From assembly GCF_003437535.1 (NCBI RefSeq), contig NZ_QSQT01000006.1, positions 62,001-126,000 of the forward strand: DNA of 64,000 bases, in the 5' to 3' direction. A program made the position numbers and the translations under genes. Under the pieces are notes generated by a model. It worked only from the letters and a program-made list of their open reading frames with translations. It did no database searches and had not been told where the DNA came from. The stretch is from Phocaeicola plebeius (GTDB lineage Bacteria; Bacteroidota; Bacteroidia; Bacteroidales; Bacteroidaceae). Positions 37,019 to 46,903 of this stretch are shown here, piece by piece (the stretch's first letter is position 1; every line of letters starts with the position of its first letter).

Positions 37019-38619
37019 TGACCATGAAACAACTCGACGTCCCCGTACGTCAATGGGTTCCCGACTGGTTGGGGATGATATGTATCTTCTTCATCATCCT
37101 TCCCGTAACCATGCTGAACGGCTCCTACACCGGCAGTATGCTCGAAGTATCCAGTACACTGGGAACCAATACAGAAGACATCACCATGGGATACTATGCC
37201 GCTTCTGCCGGGATGGCCATAGCCTACCCCATTGTACCCAAGGTACTTGATGCCCTTTCGTCCAAGTTTCTGCTACTGACCGACCTGAGCATACAGTTCC
37301 TGCTCAGCTGGGTATGTGCCCGTTCGCAAAACATTGACCTGGTCATCATCTGCAGTTTCTTTATCGGCTTTCTGAAAGGATTTCTCATGCTTTGGTTCAT
37401 CCGAAGAGCGACTAAGATTTTCAGCCCGAAAAATGTACGAAGTGAGTTCTACTCCTATTTCTACCCGTTAGTATTTGCCGGAGGACAAGTGTCCATGATT
37501 GTGACCGCTGAGCTGGCCTATCACTACAACTGGCAATACATGTATTACTTCATGATGATGATGCTCATGGCATCCATCCTGATTGTCATCGTCTGTTTCC
37601 GTCATAACCGTCCGCTTAAACCCATCCGACTTTCGGAACTGCACATTCGGGAAATGCTTGTCATTGCCACCGGATTGCTGATGCTGATGTACGTCATCAA
37701 CTATGGGAAAGTACTCGACTGGACGTCTTCCTTTAAGATCCGGATCTATCTGGTCATCGCTCCCATCTTAATTGCGTTCTTCATCTGGAAACAATATCAC
37801 TCCAAGCAGCCGTATGTAAGCCTAGCTCCATTGTACCAGCCAAAAGCCATCGTAGGTTACTTCTACATGATGCTGGTCATGTTTTTCAGTACCTCCACCA
37901 CCCTGCTGACCAATTATATGACCAGCATTCTGAAGGTGGACAGTACACACACGTACCAGCTTTACATCTATCTGTTGCCGGGATATGCATTGGGAGCATT
38001 CATCTGCTTCTGGTGGTTCCGCTGGCAGCGCTGGCGTTTCCGCTTTCTGATAGCCGGAGGCATGAGTTGCTTTGCAGCCTTTTTCGGAATATTGTATTTC
38101 ACGGTTTCTCCTGAAAGCACATACGAGATGCTTTTTCTTCCTGTATTCTTAAGAGGATTAGGCATGCTGGTACTCATCATAGCCTTTGCCCTGTTCGCCG
38201 TAGAGGAGCTGAATCCTAAATTCCTGCTGGCCAATGCCTTTTTCCTGATTTGCTTCCGTTCAGTACTAGCCCCCATTCTGGCGACCTCTTTTTACAGCAA
38301 TACCCTCTATCGGCTGGAACAAAAATACATGTACTCCCTATCCGAAACAATCAGTCAGACCGACCCGTTGGCTGCCAGCCAGTTCAATCAGTCCCTCACA
38401 CAGCATCTGGCACAAGGGCACGAATATACAGAAGCTACACAAATGGCTACCCAGACACTCTATGCCACTCTACAGCAGCAAAGCCTTCTGCTTTCGCTCA
38501 AGCACATATTAGGCTATCTGTTTGTCATCTCACTGGTCATAGCCATTGTTTCACGTTTCATACCGTTCCATAAGACAATTCGCGTGAAATACACCAAAGC
38601 AGGAGACGATATGGTATAA
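37015..38619 (+). CDS. MFS drug-efflux transporter, EmrB/DHA2-like
   Basis: Inner-membrane proton-driven exporter. The 534-residue hydrophobic protein has roughly 14 helices, as in the DHA2 group, beginning PDWLGMICIFFIILPVTMLNGSYTG. A cytoplasmic loop carries IRRATKIFSPKNVRSEFYSYFY, and a long soluble loop precedes the last helix. It is the last gene of marR-tolC-emrA-emrB. The start may be the ATG at 37015 or the one three codons later (37024). Confidence 0.88.
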   Translation: MMTMKQLDVPVRQWVPDWLGMICIFFIILPVTMLNGSYTGSMLEVSSTLGTNTEDITMGYYAASAGMAIAYPIVPKVLDALSSKFLLLTDLSIQFLLSWVCARSQNIDLVIICSFFIGFLKGFLMLWFIRRATKIFSPKNVRSEFYSYFYPLVFAGGQVSMIVTAELAYHYNWQYMYYFMMMMLMASILIVIVCFRHNRPLKPIRLSELHIREMLVIATGLLMLMYVINYGKVLDWTSSFKIRIYLVIAPILIAFFIWKQYHSKQPYVSLAPLYQPKAIVGYFYMMLVMFFSTSTTLLTNYMTSILKVDSTHTYQLYIYLLPGYALGAFICFWWFRWQRWRFRFLIAGGMSCFAAFFGILYFTVSPESTYEMLFLPVFLRGLGMLVLIIAFALFAVEELNPKFLLANAFFLICFRSVLAPILATSFYSNTLYRLEQKYMYSLSETISQTDPLAASQFNQSLTQHLAQGHEYTEATQMATQTLYATLQQQSLLLSLKHILGYLFVISLVIAIVSRFIPFHKTIRVKYTKAGDDMV

Positions 38620-38623
38620 AAAC

Positions 38624-38667
38624 AAGGAGACTGTCCGATTCAGCATCACGACAGTCTCCTTATTTAT
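38624..38667 (+). terminator. Terminator of the MarR-controlled efflux operon
   Basis: AAGGAGACTGTC (38624-38635) and GACAGTCTCCTT (38650-38661) are perfect 12-base arms, followed by ATTTAT. The T run is weak. Confidence 0.7.
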
Positions 38668-38676
38668 AAACATTTC

Positions 38677-38928
38677 TCAGAATTCAATAATCAATGATTT
38701 ACGAGGAGAAATTACCAAATTCTTTGTCAAGTCAATCTTTTTCCCGCTCGAAACATCTCTACCTTCTTTAGAATCCTTAGTTAAGACAGTATAGCACTCA
38801 CTATCCAGAATTTGTTCTGAACCAGTGCTATTCAGCACAATCATTTCAGTTTTTCCTTCGTATACATGAGAATACATATATATCCCTCTGTGAGGAATAT
38901 GATACTTCACTGTTTTGTTTTCTGCCAT
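38677..38928 (-). CDS. Stand-alone cyclomaltodextrinase C-terminal-like beta domain protein
   Basis: Small cytoplasmic protein of 83 residues without a signal peptide. Its sequence (HRGIYMYSHVYEGKTEMIVLN, then GRDVSSGKKIDLTKN and a terminal SPRKSLIIEF) follows the pattern of the all-beta domain that closes GH13 cyclomaltodextrinases and neopullulanases. No GH13 catalytic part lies upstream. A -7-like TATATTTG on the minus strand (38955-38962) precedes the ATG by about 26 bases, so it appears to be a real small gene and not a truncation. The family assignment is from memory and uncertain. Confidence 0.6.
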   Translation of the reverse strand: MAENKTVKYHIPHRGIYMYSHVYEGKTEMIVLNSTGSEQILDSECYTVLTKDSKEGRDVSSGKKIDLTKNLVISPRKSLIIEF

Positions 38929-39041
38929 TTATGTTTAGTTTAATTTTGCGAGCGCAAATATATGTATTTAAAACATATTTCTAAAACATAGCAATGAAGT
39001 TTTTCGTTTATTTATGCAATTTTCATGACATAAATCAATTC

Positions 39042-40211
39042 TCAATATACTTCTACCTTGGCAGCCAGTGACTTACACTTATCACGCAGTGCATCCAAAT
39101 CACCGTCATTCTTGTCATAGCAAACCACCACTCCCATACGACGATTCAAGCGGGTAGCAGGTTTTCCGAAAATACGGAGATAAGTATTAGGCTGAGAGCA
39201 AACAAGTTCCTCTCCTCTATACTGCGGTGCCTTTTGGCTGGAAACAGGAGAAAGAATTACGGCACTAGCTCCGATATGTTCCTGTGTAATACCTGGAATC
39301 GGGAGTCCCAACACTGCATATAAATGCAGCTCAAACTCGTTCAAGTTTTGTGTATTGGCCAGTGTAACCATTCCTGTATCGTGTGGACGAGGAGACAACT
39401 CAGAGAAATAAACTCCGTTTTCGTGGCTCAGGAAGAATTCTACTCCCCACAAGCCATAGCCCGTCAAAGCACGAGTCACCTTCTCTGCCATTTGCTGAGC
39501 CTCAGCCAGATGTTCCGGTGCGATATGAGCCGGCTGGAAACTTTCACGGTAGTCACCACCTTTCTGAACGTGTCCGATAGGAGGACAGAACAAGGTAGGA
39601 CCATTCTTCTGTGTCACGGTCAGCAGGGTAATCTCACTGTCAAAGTGAATGAACTCTTCTACAATGAGTTCCTTAATATCCCCACGGCTTCCGCTGCATC
39701 CGTATTCCCAAGAATACTTTAAGTCTTCCTCACTCTTGGCAACAGACTGTCCCTTACCTGAAGAAGACATCAACGGCTTGATGACACAAGGATAGCCAAT
39801 CTTTCCGGCAGCTTCCTTCAGTTCTTCATAAGAAGAAGCGTAAAAATACTTTGCCGTCTTCAGTCCCAGTTCCTTCGCTGCCAAATCACGGATAGCCTTA
39901 CGGTTCATCGTAAAATTCACCGCACGGGCACTTGGTACAACCTGTATACCTTCTTTTTCCAGGTGATAAAGCCGTTCAGTACGAATTGCTTCTATTTCAG
40001 GAACAATTATATCCGGACGATACTTTTCTACCACACGGTCCAAAGCTTCTCCATCCAACATACTGAATACCTCGCATGCATCTGCCACCTGCATAGCCGG
40101 TGCACCAGCATAAGAGTCACACGCAATTACATACTGTCCCAAACGCTGGGCAGCAATGGTAAATTCCTTTCCGAGTTCCCCGGAACCCAACAAAAGTATT
40201 TTTTTAGTCAT
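39042..40211 (-). CDS. purT: Formate-dependent phosphoribosylglycinamide formyltransferase
   Basis: Transfers formate to GAR in purine synthesis with ATP. The 389-residue ATP-grasp protein starts [40 protein letters not shown]. It has the purT-type motifs [51 protein letters not shown] and [14 protein letters not shown]. All are conserved and the length is normal. It is monocistronic, with a TATCTTTG on the minus strand (40240-40247) as a possible -7 element. Confidence 0.96.
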   Translation of the reverse strand: MTKKILLLGSGELGKEFTIAAQRLGQYVIACDSYAGAPAMQVADACEVFSMLDGEALDRVVEKYRPDIIVPEIEAIRTERLYHLEKEGIQVVPSARAVNFTMNRKAIRDLAAKELGLKTAKYFYASSYEELKEAAGKIGYPCVIKPLMSSSGKGQSVAKSEEDLKYSWEYGCSGSRGDIKELIVEEFIHFDSEITLLTVTQKNGPTLFCPPIGHVQKGGDYRESFQPAHIAPEHLAEAQQMAEKVTRALTGYGLWGVEFFLSHENGVYFSELSPRPHDTGMVTLANTQNLNEFELHLYAVLGLPIPGITQEHIGASAVILSPVSSQKAPQYRGEELVCSQPNTYLRIFGKPATRLNRRMGVVVCYDKNDGDLDALRDKCKSLAAKVEVY

Positions 40212-40287
40212 ATTATTATAAGGTTTATGCTTCTTTCTGCAAAGATAATATTTTTCCTCGGACCTTATACTACAGCCGGCAGATTTA

Positions 40288-41085
40288 TCAAGCTTCAGCT
40301 TCTGTTTCGGCCAGCTTCTTCAATGACAATACTTCTGCTCCGTCTGCTCCCAAAAGGCTTACGGTTCCGTCTGCCTTGATTTCAAAGCTACGTACTTCAT
40401 CCAAAGCTTTCAAGATAGAAGACTCCACATCCATGTTCGGGCATGCCATCATGGTAGAAATCATCTGACTGAAACGGAGAGAAGCAGCCTGTCCTTCTTC
40501 CTGTGTGAAAGAACCGTTTATCGTATTGCAACTGGCATTACCGTGTACTCTTTTTTCAGCTACATTAAAAACCAATTGCGGCTGTTTTTCCACTTCCCTC
40601 ACAGGATTACCTTTTACAGAAACAATTTCCCAGGCACCATTCAGGTCGTTTACAGATACTTCTGCCACTTCACGCTTCTGCAACAATATTACCGGTTTAC
40701 CTTCCGCATCGTTCAGTGCTACATCTTCACCTACTGTTTCATATCCAGCCACTTTATTCAATGCTTCCAGCACATTCTGCTCCAACGTCATATCCGGACA
40801 CATCATCCGGGTAGCAGCCACCTGACCAAATTTCACTTTTCCGGCATTCAGGGTATCCAACTCAAAGCTTCCCATCAGGCGATTGCATCCAGCATTACCA
40901 TATAAACGGTGTCCGTCCTTGTCAAAGCCCAAGAATGGTGCATTTTCCGCACTCACCTTTTCTCCGTTCACTTCTACAATATTCCATTCCCCTGTAAAGT
41001 CTACTACTGCTACCGAATTCTTTCCGGTTCCACAACTCATCAGTGCGCAAGCCAAAGCTGCAGCTGCAAAATACTTCTTATTCAT
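40288..41085 (-). CDS. Lipoprotein with two META (HslJ-like) domains
   Basis: Probable envelope lipoprotein of 265 residues from the ATG at 41085 ([21 protein letters not shown]; lipobox with Cys18). The preceding in-frame ATG adds a charged leader and is less likely. Two tandem repeats of about 110 residues share the META pattern: [33 protein letters not shown] in the first and [34 protein letters not shown] in the second. HslJ-type proteins in other bacteria are linked to heat-shock or novobiocin tolerance; the role here is unknown. Confidence 0.9.
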   Translation of the reverse strand: MNKKYFAAAALACALMSCGTGKNSVAVVDFTGEWNIVEVNGEKVSAENAPFLGFDKDGHRLYGNAGCNRLMGSFELDTLNAGKVKFGQVAATRMMCPDMTLEQNVLEALNKVAGYETVGEDVALNDAEGKPVILLQKREVAEVSVNDLNGAWEIVSVKGNPVREVEKQPQLVFNVAEKRVHGNASCNTINGSFTQEEGQAASLRFSQMISTMMACPNMDVESSILKALDEVRSFEIKADGTVSLLGADGAEVLSLKKLAETEAEA

Positions 41086-41204
41086 AACTTGTTTTTCCTT
41101 TTTAATCTTAATCACAAATTCACAAACAATCCATTTTTAAGAATTGTTCATTTACAAAAATACGTATATCCCCAGAATACTGCACCATATTTTGAATTAT
41201 TTTC

Positions 41205-41212
41205 TATCTTTG
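41205..41212 (+). promoter_or_regulatory. Probable -7 element of the saccharopine dehydrogenase-like gene
   Basis: TATCTTTG matches the -7 consensus 50 bases upstream of the start codon. The -33 region is not convincing. Confidence 0.45.
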
Positions 41213-41261
41213 CATACTGAACGGTAACGTTTACCGGGCATTTAAAGTTTCAAAGTAATAA

Positions 41262-42455
41262 ATGAGTAAAGTATTGATTATCGGTGCAGGCGGTGTAGGT
41301 ACCGTTGTTGCACACAAAGTGGCTCAGCATCCGGAAGTCTTTTCTGAAATCATGATTGCCAGCCGCACACAGTCAAAATGCGACGCAATTGTCAAAGCAA
41401 TTGGTAACCCCAACATCAAGACCGCTAAGGTAGATGCCGACAATGTGGATGAACTTGTGTCTTTATTCAACAGTTTTAAACCCGAAATCGTTATTAACGT
41501 AGCACTTCCCTACCAGGATTTAACGATTATGGAAGCGTGTCTTCAGGCGGGAGTGAACTACCTGGATACAGCAAACTACGAGCCTAAAGACGAGGCACAC
41601 TTTGAATACAGCTGGCAGTGGGCATACAAAAAACGCTTTGAAGATGCCGGACTGACTGCCATTCTGGGCTGCGGATTCGACCCGGGAGTAAGTGGAGTAT
41701 ACACCGCATACGCAGCAAAACATCATTTCGATGAAATCCACTACCTGGACATCGTAGACTGCAATGCCGGAAATCACCACAAGGCTTTCGCTACCAACTT
41801 CAATCCGGAAATCAACATCCGCGAAATCACACAGAACGGACGTTATTACGAAAACGGACAATGGGTTACTACCCAGCCGCTGGAATTCCACAAAGACCTG
41901 ACTTATCCTAACATCGGTCCGCGTGATTCTTATCTTCTGTATCACGAAGAACTGGAATCACTTGTCAAGAATTTCCCGACCATCAAGCGTGCCCGTTTCT
42001 GGATGACTTTCGGACAGGAATACCTGACTCACTTGCGTGTAATCCAGAACATCGGTATGGCCAGCATCGAACCTATCAACTACAACGGTATGGAAATCGT
42101 TCCTTTGCAGTTCCTGAAAGCCGTGCTGCCTAACCCGCAAGACCTTGGCGAAAACTACGAAGGCGAAACTTCAATCGGTTGCCGTATCCGTGGTATCAAA
42201 GACGGAAAAGAACATACTTATTATGTATACAACAACTGCTCTCACCAGGCAGCTTATCAGGAAACAGGCATGCAGGGCGTAAGCTACACCACCGGTGTAC
42301 CGGCCATGATTGGTGCCATGATGTTCCTGAAAGGCTTGTGGAAGCGTCCGGGTGTATGGAATGTAGAAGAATTCGATCCGGATCCATTCATGGAAGCTTT
42401 GAACAAATACGGATTGCCTTGGCATGAAGTATTCGACGGTGACCTGGAACTGTAA
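41262..42455 (+). CDS. Saccharopine dehydrogenase family protein, probably carboxynorspermidine/carboxyspermidine dehydrogenase
   Basis: NAD(P)-dependent enzyme of 397 residues. The Rossmann start is VLIIGAGGVGTVVAHKVAQHPEV. Further conserved segments are INVALPYQDLTIMEACLQAGVNYLDTANYEP, ILGCGFDPGVSGVYTAYAAKHHFDEIHYLDIVDCNAGNH and GVPAMIGAMMFLKGLWKRPGVWNVEEFDPDPFMEALNKYGLPWHE. The compact size and this C-terminal motif fit the carboxynorspermidine dehydrogenases, which make (nor)spermidine from aspartate semialdehyde and a diamine. The carboxynorspermidine decarboxylase gene is not adjacent, so the precise polyamine role is inferred from family resemblance. Confidence 0.85.
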   Translation: MSKVLIIGAGGVGTVVAHKVAQHPEVFSEIMIASRTQSKCDAIVKAIGNPNIKTAKVDADNVDELVSLFNSFKPEIVINVALPYQDLTIMEACLQAGVNYLDTANYEPKDEAHFEYSWQWAYKKRFEDAGLTAILGCGFDPGVSGVYTAYAAKHHFDEIHYLDIVDCNAGNHHKAFATNFNPEINIREITQNGRYYENGQWVTTQPLEFHKDLTYPNIGPRDSYLLYHEELESLVKNFPTIKRARFWMTFGQEYLTHLRVIQNIGMASIEPINYNGMEIVPLQFLKAVLPNPQDLGENYEGETSIGCRIRGIKDGKEHTYYVYNNCSHQAAYQETGMQGVSYTTGVPAMIGAMMFLKGLWKRPGVWNVEEFDPDPFMEALNKYGLPWHEVFDGDLEL

Positions 42456-42474
42456 TCACATTACCTTAACCATA

Positions 42475-42528
42475 AAAAGAATCAAGAATGAAGAAGGAGT
42501 ACTCATTCTTCGTTCCTGATTCTTTTTT
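42475..42528 (+). terminator. Terminator upstream of bcp
   Basis: AAAGAATCAAGAATGAAGAA pairs imperfectly with its inverted copy around AGTAC and is followed by a run of T residues (42522-42528). It separates the dehydrogenase gene from bcp. Confidence 0.75.
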
Positions 42529-42549
42529 TCTAAAAATTTCCCTTACGAT

Positions 42550-42999
42550 ATGAATATTGGAGACAAAGCTCCCGAAATACTGGGAATCAACGAAAAAGGT
42601 GAAGAAATCCGCCTGAGCAATTATGCAGGCAAAAAAATCGTACTCTATTTTTACCCTAAAGACATGACTTCCGGCTGTACGGCACAGGCTTGCAACCTTC
42701 GCGACAACTATGCCGAACTCAAGCAAGCGGGTTACGAAGTAATCGGCGTCAGCATCAACGACGAGAAGTCACACCAGAAATTCATCGAAAAGAACCAGCT
42801 TCCGTTCACACTGATTGCCGATACGGAACACAAGCTGGTAGAGACTTTCGGTGTATGGGGAGAAAAAAGCATGTACGGACGCAAATACATGGGTACCTTC
42901 CGTACCACTTTCATCATTAACGAAGAAGGCATTATCGAACGGATTATTTCTCCTAAAGAAGTAAAGACCAAAGATCATGCCTCACAAATCTTACAGTAA
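42550..42999 (+). CDS. bcp: Thioredoxin-dependent thiol peroxidase (peroxiredoxin, BCP/PrxQ)
   Basis: Reduces hydrogen and organic peroxides. In 149 residues the peroxidatic cysteine is Cys43 in YPKDMTSGCTAQACNLRD, with the resolving Cys48 five residues later, as in the alpha2-linked PrxQ group. The GVWGEKSMYGRKYMGTFRTTFIINEEG segment is typical. Three bases separate it from recA, so peroxide defence and recombination repair are probably co-transcribed. Confidence 0.95.
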   Translation: MNIGDKAPEILGINEKGEEIRLSNYAGKKIVLYFYPKDMTSGCTAQACNLRDNYAELKQAGYEVIGVSINDEKSHQKFIEKNQLPFTLIADTEHKLVETFGVWGEKSMYGRKYMGTFRTTFIINEEGIIERIISPKEVKTKDHASQILQ

Positions 43000-43002
43000 T
43001 TT

Positions 43003-44052
43003 ATGGCAAAAAAAGACGAATTAGAGTTTGAAGGTGGCATTGAAAATGCCCCGAAACCCAATAACAGCGAAAAGCTGAAAGCCCTGCAGGCCGCCATGGA
43101 CAAGATTGAAAAGAGCTTTGGAAAAGGCTCTATCATGAAAATGGGCGACGACCACGTGCAGGAAGTAGAAGTCATCCCGACCGGTTCTATCGCCTTGAAC
43201 GCCGCACTCGGTGTAGGCGGTTATCCGAAAGGACGTATCATCGAAATCTACGGTCCGGAATCATCTGGTAAGACCACACTGGCCATTCATGCCATTGCTG
43301 AAGCACAGAGAGCAGGCGGTATCGCTGCTTTCATCGATGCTGAGCATGCATTCGACCGTTTCTATGCTGCCAAGTTAGGAGTGGACATCGACAACTTGTG
43401 GATTTCACAGCCCGACAACGGTGAACAGGCGCTGGAAATCGCCGAACAGCTGATCCGTTCATCGGCCATCGACATCATTGTCATCGACTCTGTAGCTGCC
43501 CTTACCCCGAAAGCTGAAATCGAAGGCGACATGGGCGACAACAAGGTAGGCTTGCAAGCCCGCCTGATGTCACAGGCACTGCGTAAGCTGACTTCTGCCA
43601 TCAGCAAGACCAACACCACTTGTATCTTCATCAACCAGTTGCGTGAGAAGATCGGTGTGATGTTCGGTAACCCCGAAACTACCACTGGTGGTAACGCCCT
43701 GAAGTTCTATGCTTCTGTCCGTCTGGACATCCGTCGCGCTACTCAGCTGAAAGACGGCGAAGAAGTCATCGGTAACCAGGTACGTGTCAAAGTTGTAAAG
43801 AACAAGGTAGCTCCTCCTTTCCGCAAAGCCGAATTCGACATCATGTTCGGTGAAGGTATCTCTCGCAGCGGTGAAATTATCGACTTGGGAGCTGAATTAG
43901 GCATCATCAAGAAGAGTGGTTCATGGTACAGCTACAACGACACCAAATTAGGTCAAGGACGTGATGCGGCCAAACAGTGCATCCAGGATAATCCGGAACT
44001 GGCCGACGAACTGGAAAAACTGATTTTTGACGCATTGAAAGACAAGGAATAA
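43003..44052 (+). CDS. recA: Recombinase RecA
   Basis: Central homologous recombination and SOS protein of 349 residues: Walker [11 protein letters not shown], Walker [11 protein letters not shown], the L1/L2 DNA-binding loops ([27 protein letters not shown] and [25 protein letters not shown]) and [11 protein letters not shown]. All conserved motifs are intact. It follows bcp by 3 bases and ends before a strong terminator that also marks the border to the restriction-modification island. Confidence 0.98.
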   Translation: MAKKDELEFEGGIENAPKPNNSEKLKALQAAMDKIEKSFGKGSIMKMGDDHVQEVEVIPTGSIALNAALGVGGYPKGRIIEIYGPESSGKTTLAIHAIAEAQRAGGIAAFIDAEHAFDRFYAAKLGVDIDNLWISQPDNGEQALEIAEQLIRSSAIDIIVIDSVAALTPKAEIEGDMGDNKVGLQARLMSQALRKLTSAISKTNTTCIFINQLREKIGVMFGNPETTTGGNALKFYASVRLDIRRATQLKDGEEVIGNQVRVKVVKNKVAPPFRKAEFDIMFGEGISRSGEIIDLGAELGIIKKSGSWYSYNDTKLGQGRDAAKQCIQDNPELADELEKLIFDALKDKE

Positions 44053-44073
44053 ACTTATTCTTTATCTATATAG

Positions 44074-44120
44074 AAAACGGATTCACCGTGCTGGATTTCA
44101 GCGGGTGAATCCGTTTTTTT
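44074..44120 (+). terminator. Terminator of the bcp-recA operon
   Basis: AAAACGGATTCACC (44074-44087) and GGTGAATCCGTTTT (44104-44117) form a perfect 14-base stem with a T run. The following 150 bases up to 44270 are AT-rich and contain nothing I can name. Confidence 0.92.
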
Positions 44121-44270
44121 GTGGCATCAATATCGCCTATAAGTTTGAATACAATATAAAAAAATGCTACAAAAGAGATTCTTTAATTTATAATAAACTT
44201 ACCCGAATGATTCAAAATATCAAACTCATTTTTTACATTTCAATAACATTTATCAACACTACACCTAATA

Positions 44271-44303
44271 AAAACTTCCGATACGCCCCATTATGAGAAC
44301 GTA
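44271..44303 (+). repeat. Inverted repeat IR1, left copy (33 bp)
   Basis: Identical, in inverted orientation, to 48045-48077. It marks the junction between the shared HsdS N-terminus and TRD1. Recombination would invert about 3.8 kb and put both TRDs of cassette a behind the expressed start. Confidence 0.9.
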
Positions 44304-44915
44304 CCGTTTGAAATTCCGGAGAATTGGGTATGGACAACTTTAGGGAATATTGGTATTTGGCAATCAGGTGGAACACCAAGCCGTTCCAATAAATCTTATT
44401 ATGGTGGAAATATTCCATGGCTTAAAACTGGTGATTTAAATGATGGTTTAATTACTAATATTCCAGAAGGTATTACAGAAGAAGCAGTTACAAATTCTTC
44501 AGCTAAAATAAATCCTACAGGAAGTGTTCTTATGGCTATGTATGGGGCAACAATAGGAAAATTGGGAATACTCACCTTCCCTGCAACAACAAACCAAGCA
44601 TGTTGCGCCTGTATTGAATATTATGCAATAACTCAATACTACCTATTTTATTTTCTTTTATCTCATAGGGATATATTTATAGCAAAAGGAGGTGGGGGAG
44701 CACAACCCAATATCTCGAAAGAAATAATTGTCAATACAGCTATTCCTCTACCACCGCTTCCTGAGCAAGAAAGGATAATAATAGAAATAGAGCGCTGGTT
44801 TGCTTTTATTGATGAAATTGAACAAAATAAAACCGATTTACAATTTATTATTAAAAAGACTAAAAGCAAGATACTTGATTTGGCGATACACGGCAAACTT
44901 GTGCCTCAAGACCCG

Positions 44916-44993
44916 AATGACGAACCCGCATCAGAACTGCTCAAGCGCATCAATCCGAGTGCTAAAATTACTTGTGATAACGCGCATTATACG
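44916..44993 (+). repeat. Inverted repeat IR2, left copy (78 bp)
   Basis: Matches 47349-47426 in inverted orientation with a single mismatch. It covers the central conserved helix of HsdS just before TRD2. Inversion here would swap only the TRD2 halves and would carry the recombinase gene. Confidence 0.9.
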
Positions 44994-45545
44994 TTTAAAG
45001 TTCCTACAGGATGGATTATGTGTAAATTAGGTGAGATTTGTGCGTTGGAGAATGGTTATGCATTTAGCAGCGATGATTATAAACAACAAGGTATACCATT
45101 AGTAAGAATCTCCAATATTTCAGATAATACTATTAATTTGAATGGATGTGTCTTTGTTAAAAAAGAGGTAGATGATAGATTTATAGTTAAAAATGGAGAT
45201 TTACTTATAGCATTGTCTGGAGCTACAACAGGAAAAATGGGAGTTTACGAAAATGAGAATATAGCATACCTAAATCAGCGAGTAGGAAATTTAAAGATTA
45301 AGAAAAATGTATTACTACCAGAATATAGGAATTATTATATGTTCTCACAAATTGAAAAAATCCTTAAGTTAGCATATGGAGGAGCACAGCCTAATATAAG
45401 TTCAAAAATTATATGTGAACTTCAGTTTCTACTTCCACCTCTTATGGAACAAAAACGCATCGTTCAAAAGATAGAAGAATTATATTCTTATTTTGATAAT
45501 ATCCAAAAAGCCTTAGAAGCGTGAAAACACGCTTCTAAAGTAATT

Positions 45546-46349
45546 TTACCAATTTACTACCTTATCTACAATTTTTTGCTGTTCACTTGCTGTACGGCGA
45601 AGATAAATGCGGGTTGTTTCAATACTTTCATGCCCCATAAGGTCGGCAAGTAGAGCGAGATCATTGAAACGGTCAAGAAAGTTTTTGGCAAAACGATGAC
45701 GGAATGAATGAGGGTAAACCACTTCTTTGTTCATTCCATATTTTTCTGCAAAATGTTTGAGTTGTGATGCTATACCACGAGTGGTAATACGCTGCCCAAA
45801 ACGATTTAGAAAGATATATCCAGATGTTAAGCCTTGGCCTTTTAACCATTTATCTGCCTCTGTTCGTAGAGTCTTAGGTATATATAACCTACGAATCTTT
45901 CCACCTTTACTATATAGGTCAAGATAACCTACACCGATATGTTCCGCTTTGATATGGAGCAATTCACTAACTCGTGCTCCGGTAGCAGCCATAAACCACA
46001 CTATAAAATACCATTCATCATAACCATCTGTCTTAAGTCTGGCTTTGAGAAATTTATAATCTGCATCACTGATTACGTTTTCCAAAAAATTTTTCTGTTG
46101 TACCTTTACAAACTTCACTTTCAATTTTTCTTGCTTTGTAAACTCCAGATACTTGTTAATTCCCTGCAAACGAAGATTGACAGTTTGAGGTTTGAAGTTT
46201 TCGACTAAATACCCCTTGTATGCTAAAAGGTTCCTTTTGTTCACTTCCCCATAATGGTTGAGAAAATACTCTATAGTCCACACATACGAGTTAATAGTGT
46301 TTCTAGCAAGATTAGTTCTTGCTAAATGATTTTTGAATTTTGTTACCAT
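45546..46349 (-). CDS. Tyrosine recombinase (shufflon-type invertase)
   Basis: Site-specific recombinase of 267 residues from the ATG at 46349 (MVTKFKNHLARTNLARNTINSYVW). The catalytic residues are in place: Arg in GARVSELL, HxxR in HSFRHRFAKNF, His in LMGHESIETTR and the Tyr in RIYLRR. An N-terminal SAM-like core-binding domain precedes the catalytic domain. It sits between hsdS cassettes and within the segments that IR1 and IR2 would invert. By analogy with known Bacteroides type I loci it is the probable enzyme that shuffles the hsdS cassettes. The in-frame extension to 46403 has a hydrophobic, unlikely N-terminus. Confidence 0.92.
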   Translation of the reverse strand: MVTKFKNHLARTNLARNTINSYVWTIEYFLNHYGEVNKRNLLAYKGYLVENFKPQTVNLRLQGINKYLEFTKQEKLKVKFVKVQQKNFLENVISDADYKFLKARLKTDGYDEWYFIVWFMAATGARVSELLHIKAEHIGVGYLDLYSKGGKIRRLYIPKTLRTEADKWLKGQGLTSGYIFLNRFGQRITTRGIASQLKHFAEKYGMNKEVVYPHSFRHRFAKNFLDRFNDLALLADLMGHESIETTRIYLRRTASEQQKIVDKVVNW

Positions 46350-46396
46350 ACTACATTGATTTAAAATGAATATGATAATAATATAAAAAAACGTAT

Positions 46397-46427
46397 CGCG
46401 CATTATACGCAGTTACCTAAAGGATGG
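46397..46427 (+). repeat. Inverted repeat IR3, left copy (31 bp)
   Basis: Identical in inverted orientation to 47331-47361, just at the start of TRD2. Inversion would exchange the TRD2 of cassette c with that of the expressed gene without moving the recombinase gene. Confidence 0.88.
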
Positions 46428-46883
46428 TTAGTTGCCCCCATGCAAATACTATGTTCTTTGATTGATGGCAATAAACAAAATGGCATAGAACGAATAAATC
46501 TTGATGTCAAATATTTGCGTGGTGAACGAGAACCGAAGACTTTAACTTCAGGCAAATTTATACCTGCAAATTCTCTTTTAATTTTAGTTGATGGGGAGAA
46601 CTCTGGTGAGGTATTCAGAACTCCAATCGAAGGTTATCAAGGTAGCACTTTCAAACAGTTGTCTATCAACGAAAATATGAATACAGAATATTTGTTACAA
46701 GTTATCAACTTTTATAGAAAATTATTGCGAGAGAACAAGATTGGCTCTGCCATTCCTCATTTAAACAAGAAGCTGTTTAAAGAAATCAAAGTTTCTATAC
46801 CACCCTATAAGGAGCAACAAAGGATAGTAGATTCTATAAATAAAGCGTTTATGTTTCTAGATATGATAATGGAGAATTTATAA
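46397..46883 (+). pseudogene. Silent hsdS cassette c (TRD2 half only)
   Basis: Encodes only the second TRD and the C-terminal helix (ARYTQLPKGWLVAPMQILC ... EQQRIVDSINKAFMFLDMIMENL), in frame from IR3 to a stop at 46883, with no first half. Its C-terminus (LDMIMENL) matches the expressed gene (LDMIMESL) converging from the other side. The 3' ends form a near-perfect palindrome with 18-base arms (46858-46875 and 46886-46903). A third TRD2 allele for the locus. Confidence 0.85.
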
Positions 46884-46903
46884 ACTCTCCATTATCATAT
46901 CTA
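46858..46903. repeat. Palindrome at the convergent 3' ends of the hsdS copies
   Basis: Arms of 18 bases (46858-46875 and 46886-46903) come from the shared C-terminal coding sequence of cassette c (+) and the expressed hsdS (-). They arise from inverted duplication and could also act as a two-way terminator. Confidence 0.8.

Larger units (their letters stand above)
44271..45524 (+). pseudogene. Silent hsdS cassette a (two target-recognition domains, no start)
   Basis: The frame is open from 44271 through 45524 (418 codons), but it begins inside an HsdS protein (KTSDTPHYENVPFEIPENWVW) with no start codon or N-terminal helix. It encodes TRD1 (to about 44860), the central conserved helix (KSKILDLAIHGKLVPQDPNDEPASELLKRINPS), TRD2 (from about 44995) and the C-terminal helix (MEQKRIVQKIEELYSYFDNIQKAL). 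The parts correspond to those of the expressed hsdS lying in the opposite orientation at 46.9-48.2 kb. It is interpreted as a storage copy that becomes expressed after inversion at 44271-44303 or 44916-44993. It lies beside a tyrosine recombinase gene. Confidence 0.85.

Noticed and set aside
44105-44296. 63-residue ORF between recA and the hsdS cassettes
   Set aside because: It overlaps the recA terminator and the IR1 repeat, its composition is low-complexity AT-rich, and there is no similarity to any known protein.
44532-45524. Independent gene starting at 44532 in the silent hsdS cassette
   Set aside because: The ATG is internal to TRD1, and the same frame is open from 44271. It is part of a silent cassette, not a separate gene.
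46440-46883. Independent 147-residue HsdS-like gene
   Set aside because: Frame and homology begin already at the inverted repeat (46397). It is a TRD2 cassette without expression signals.
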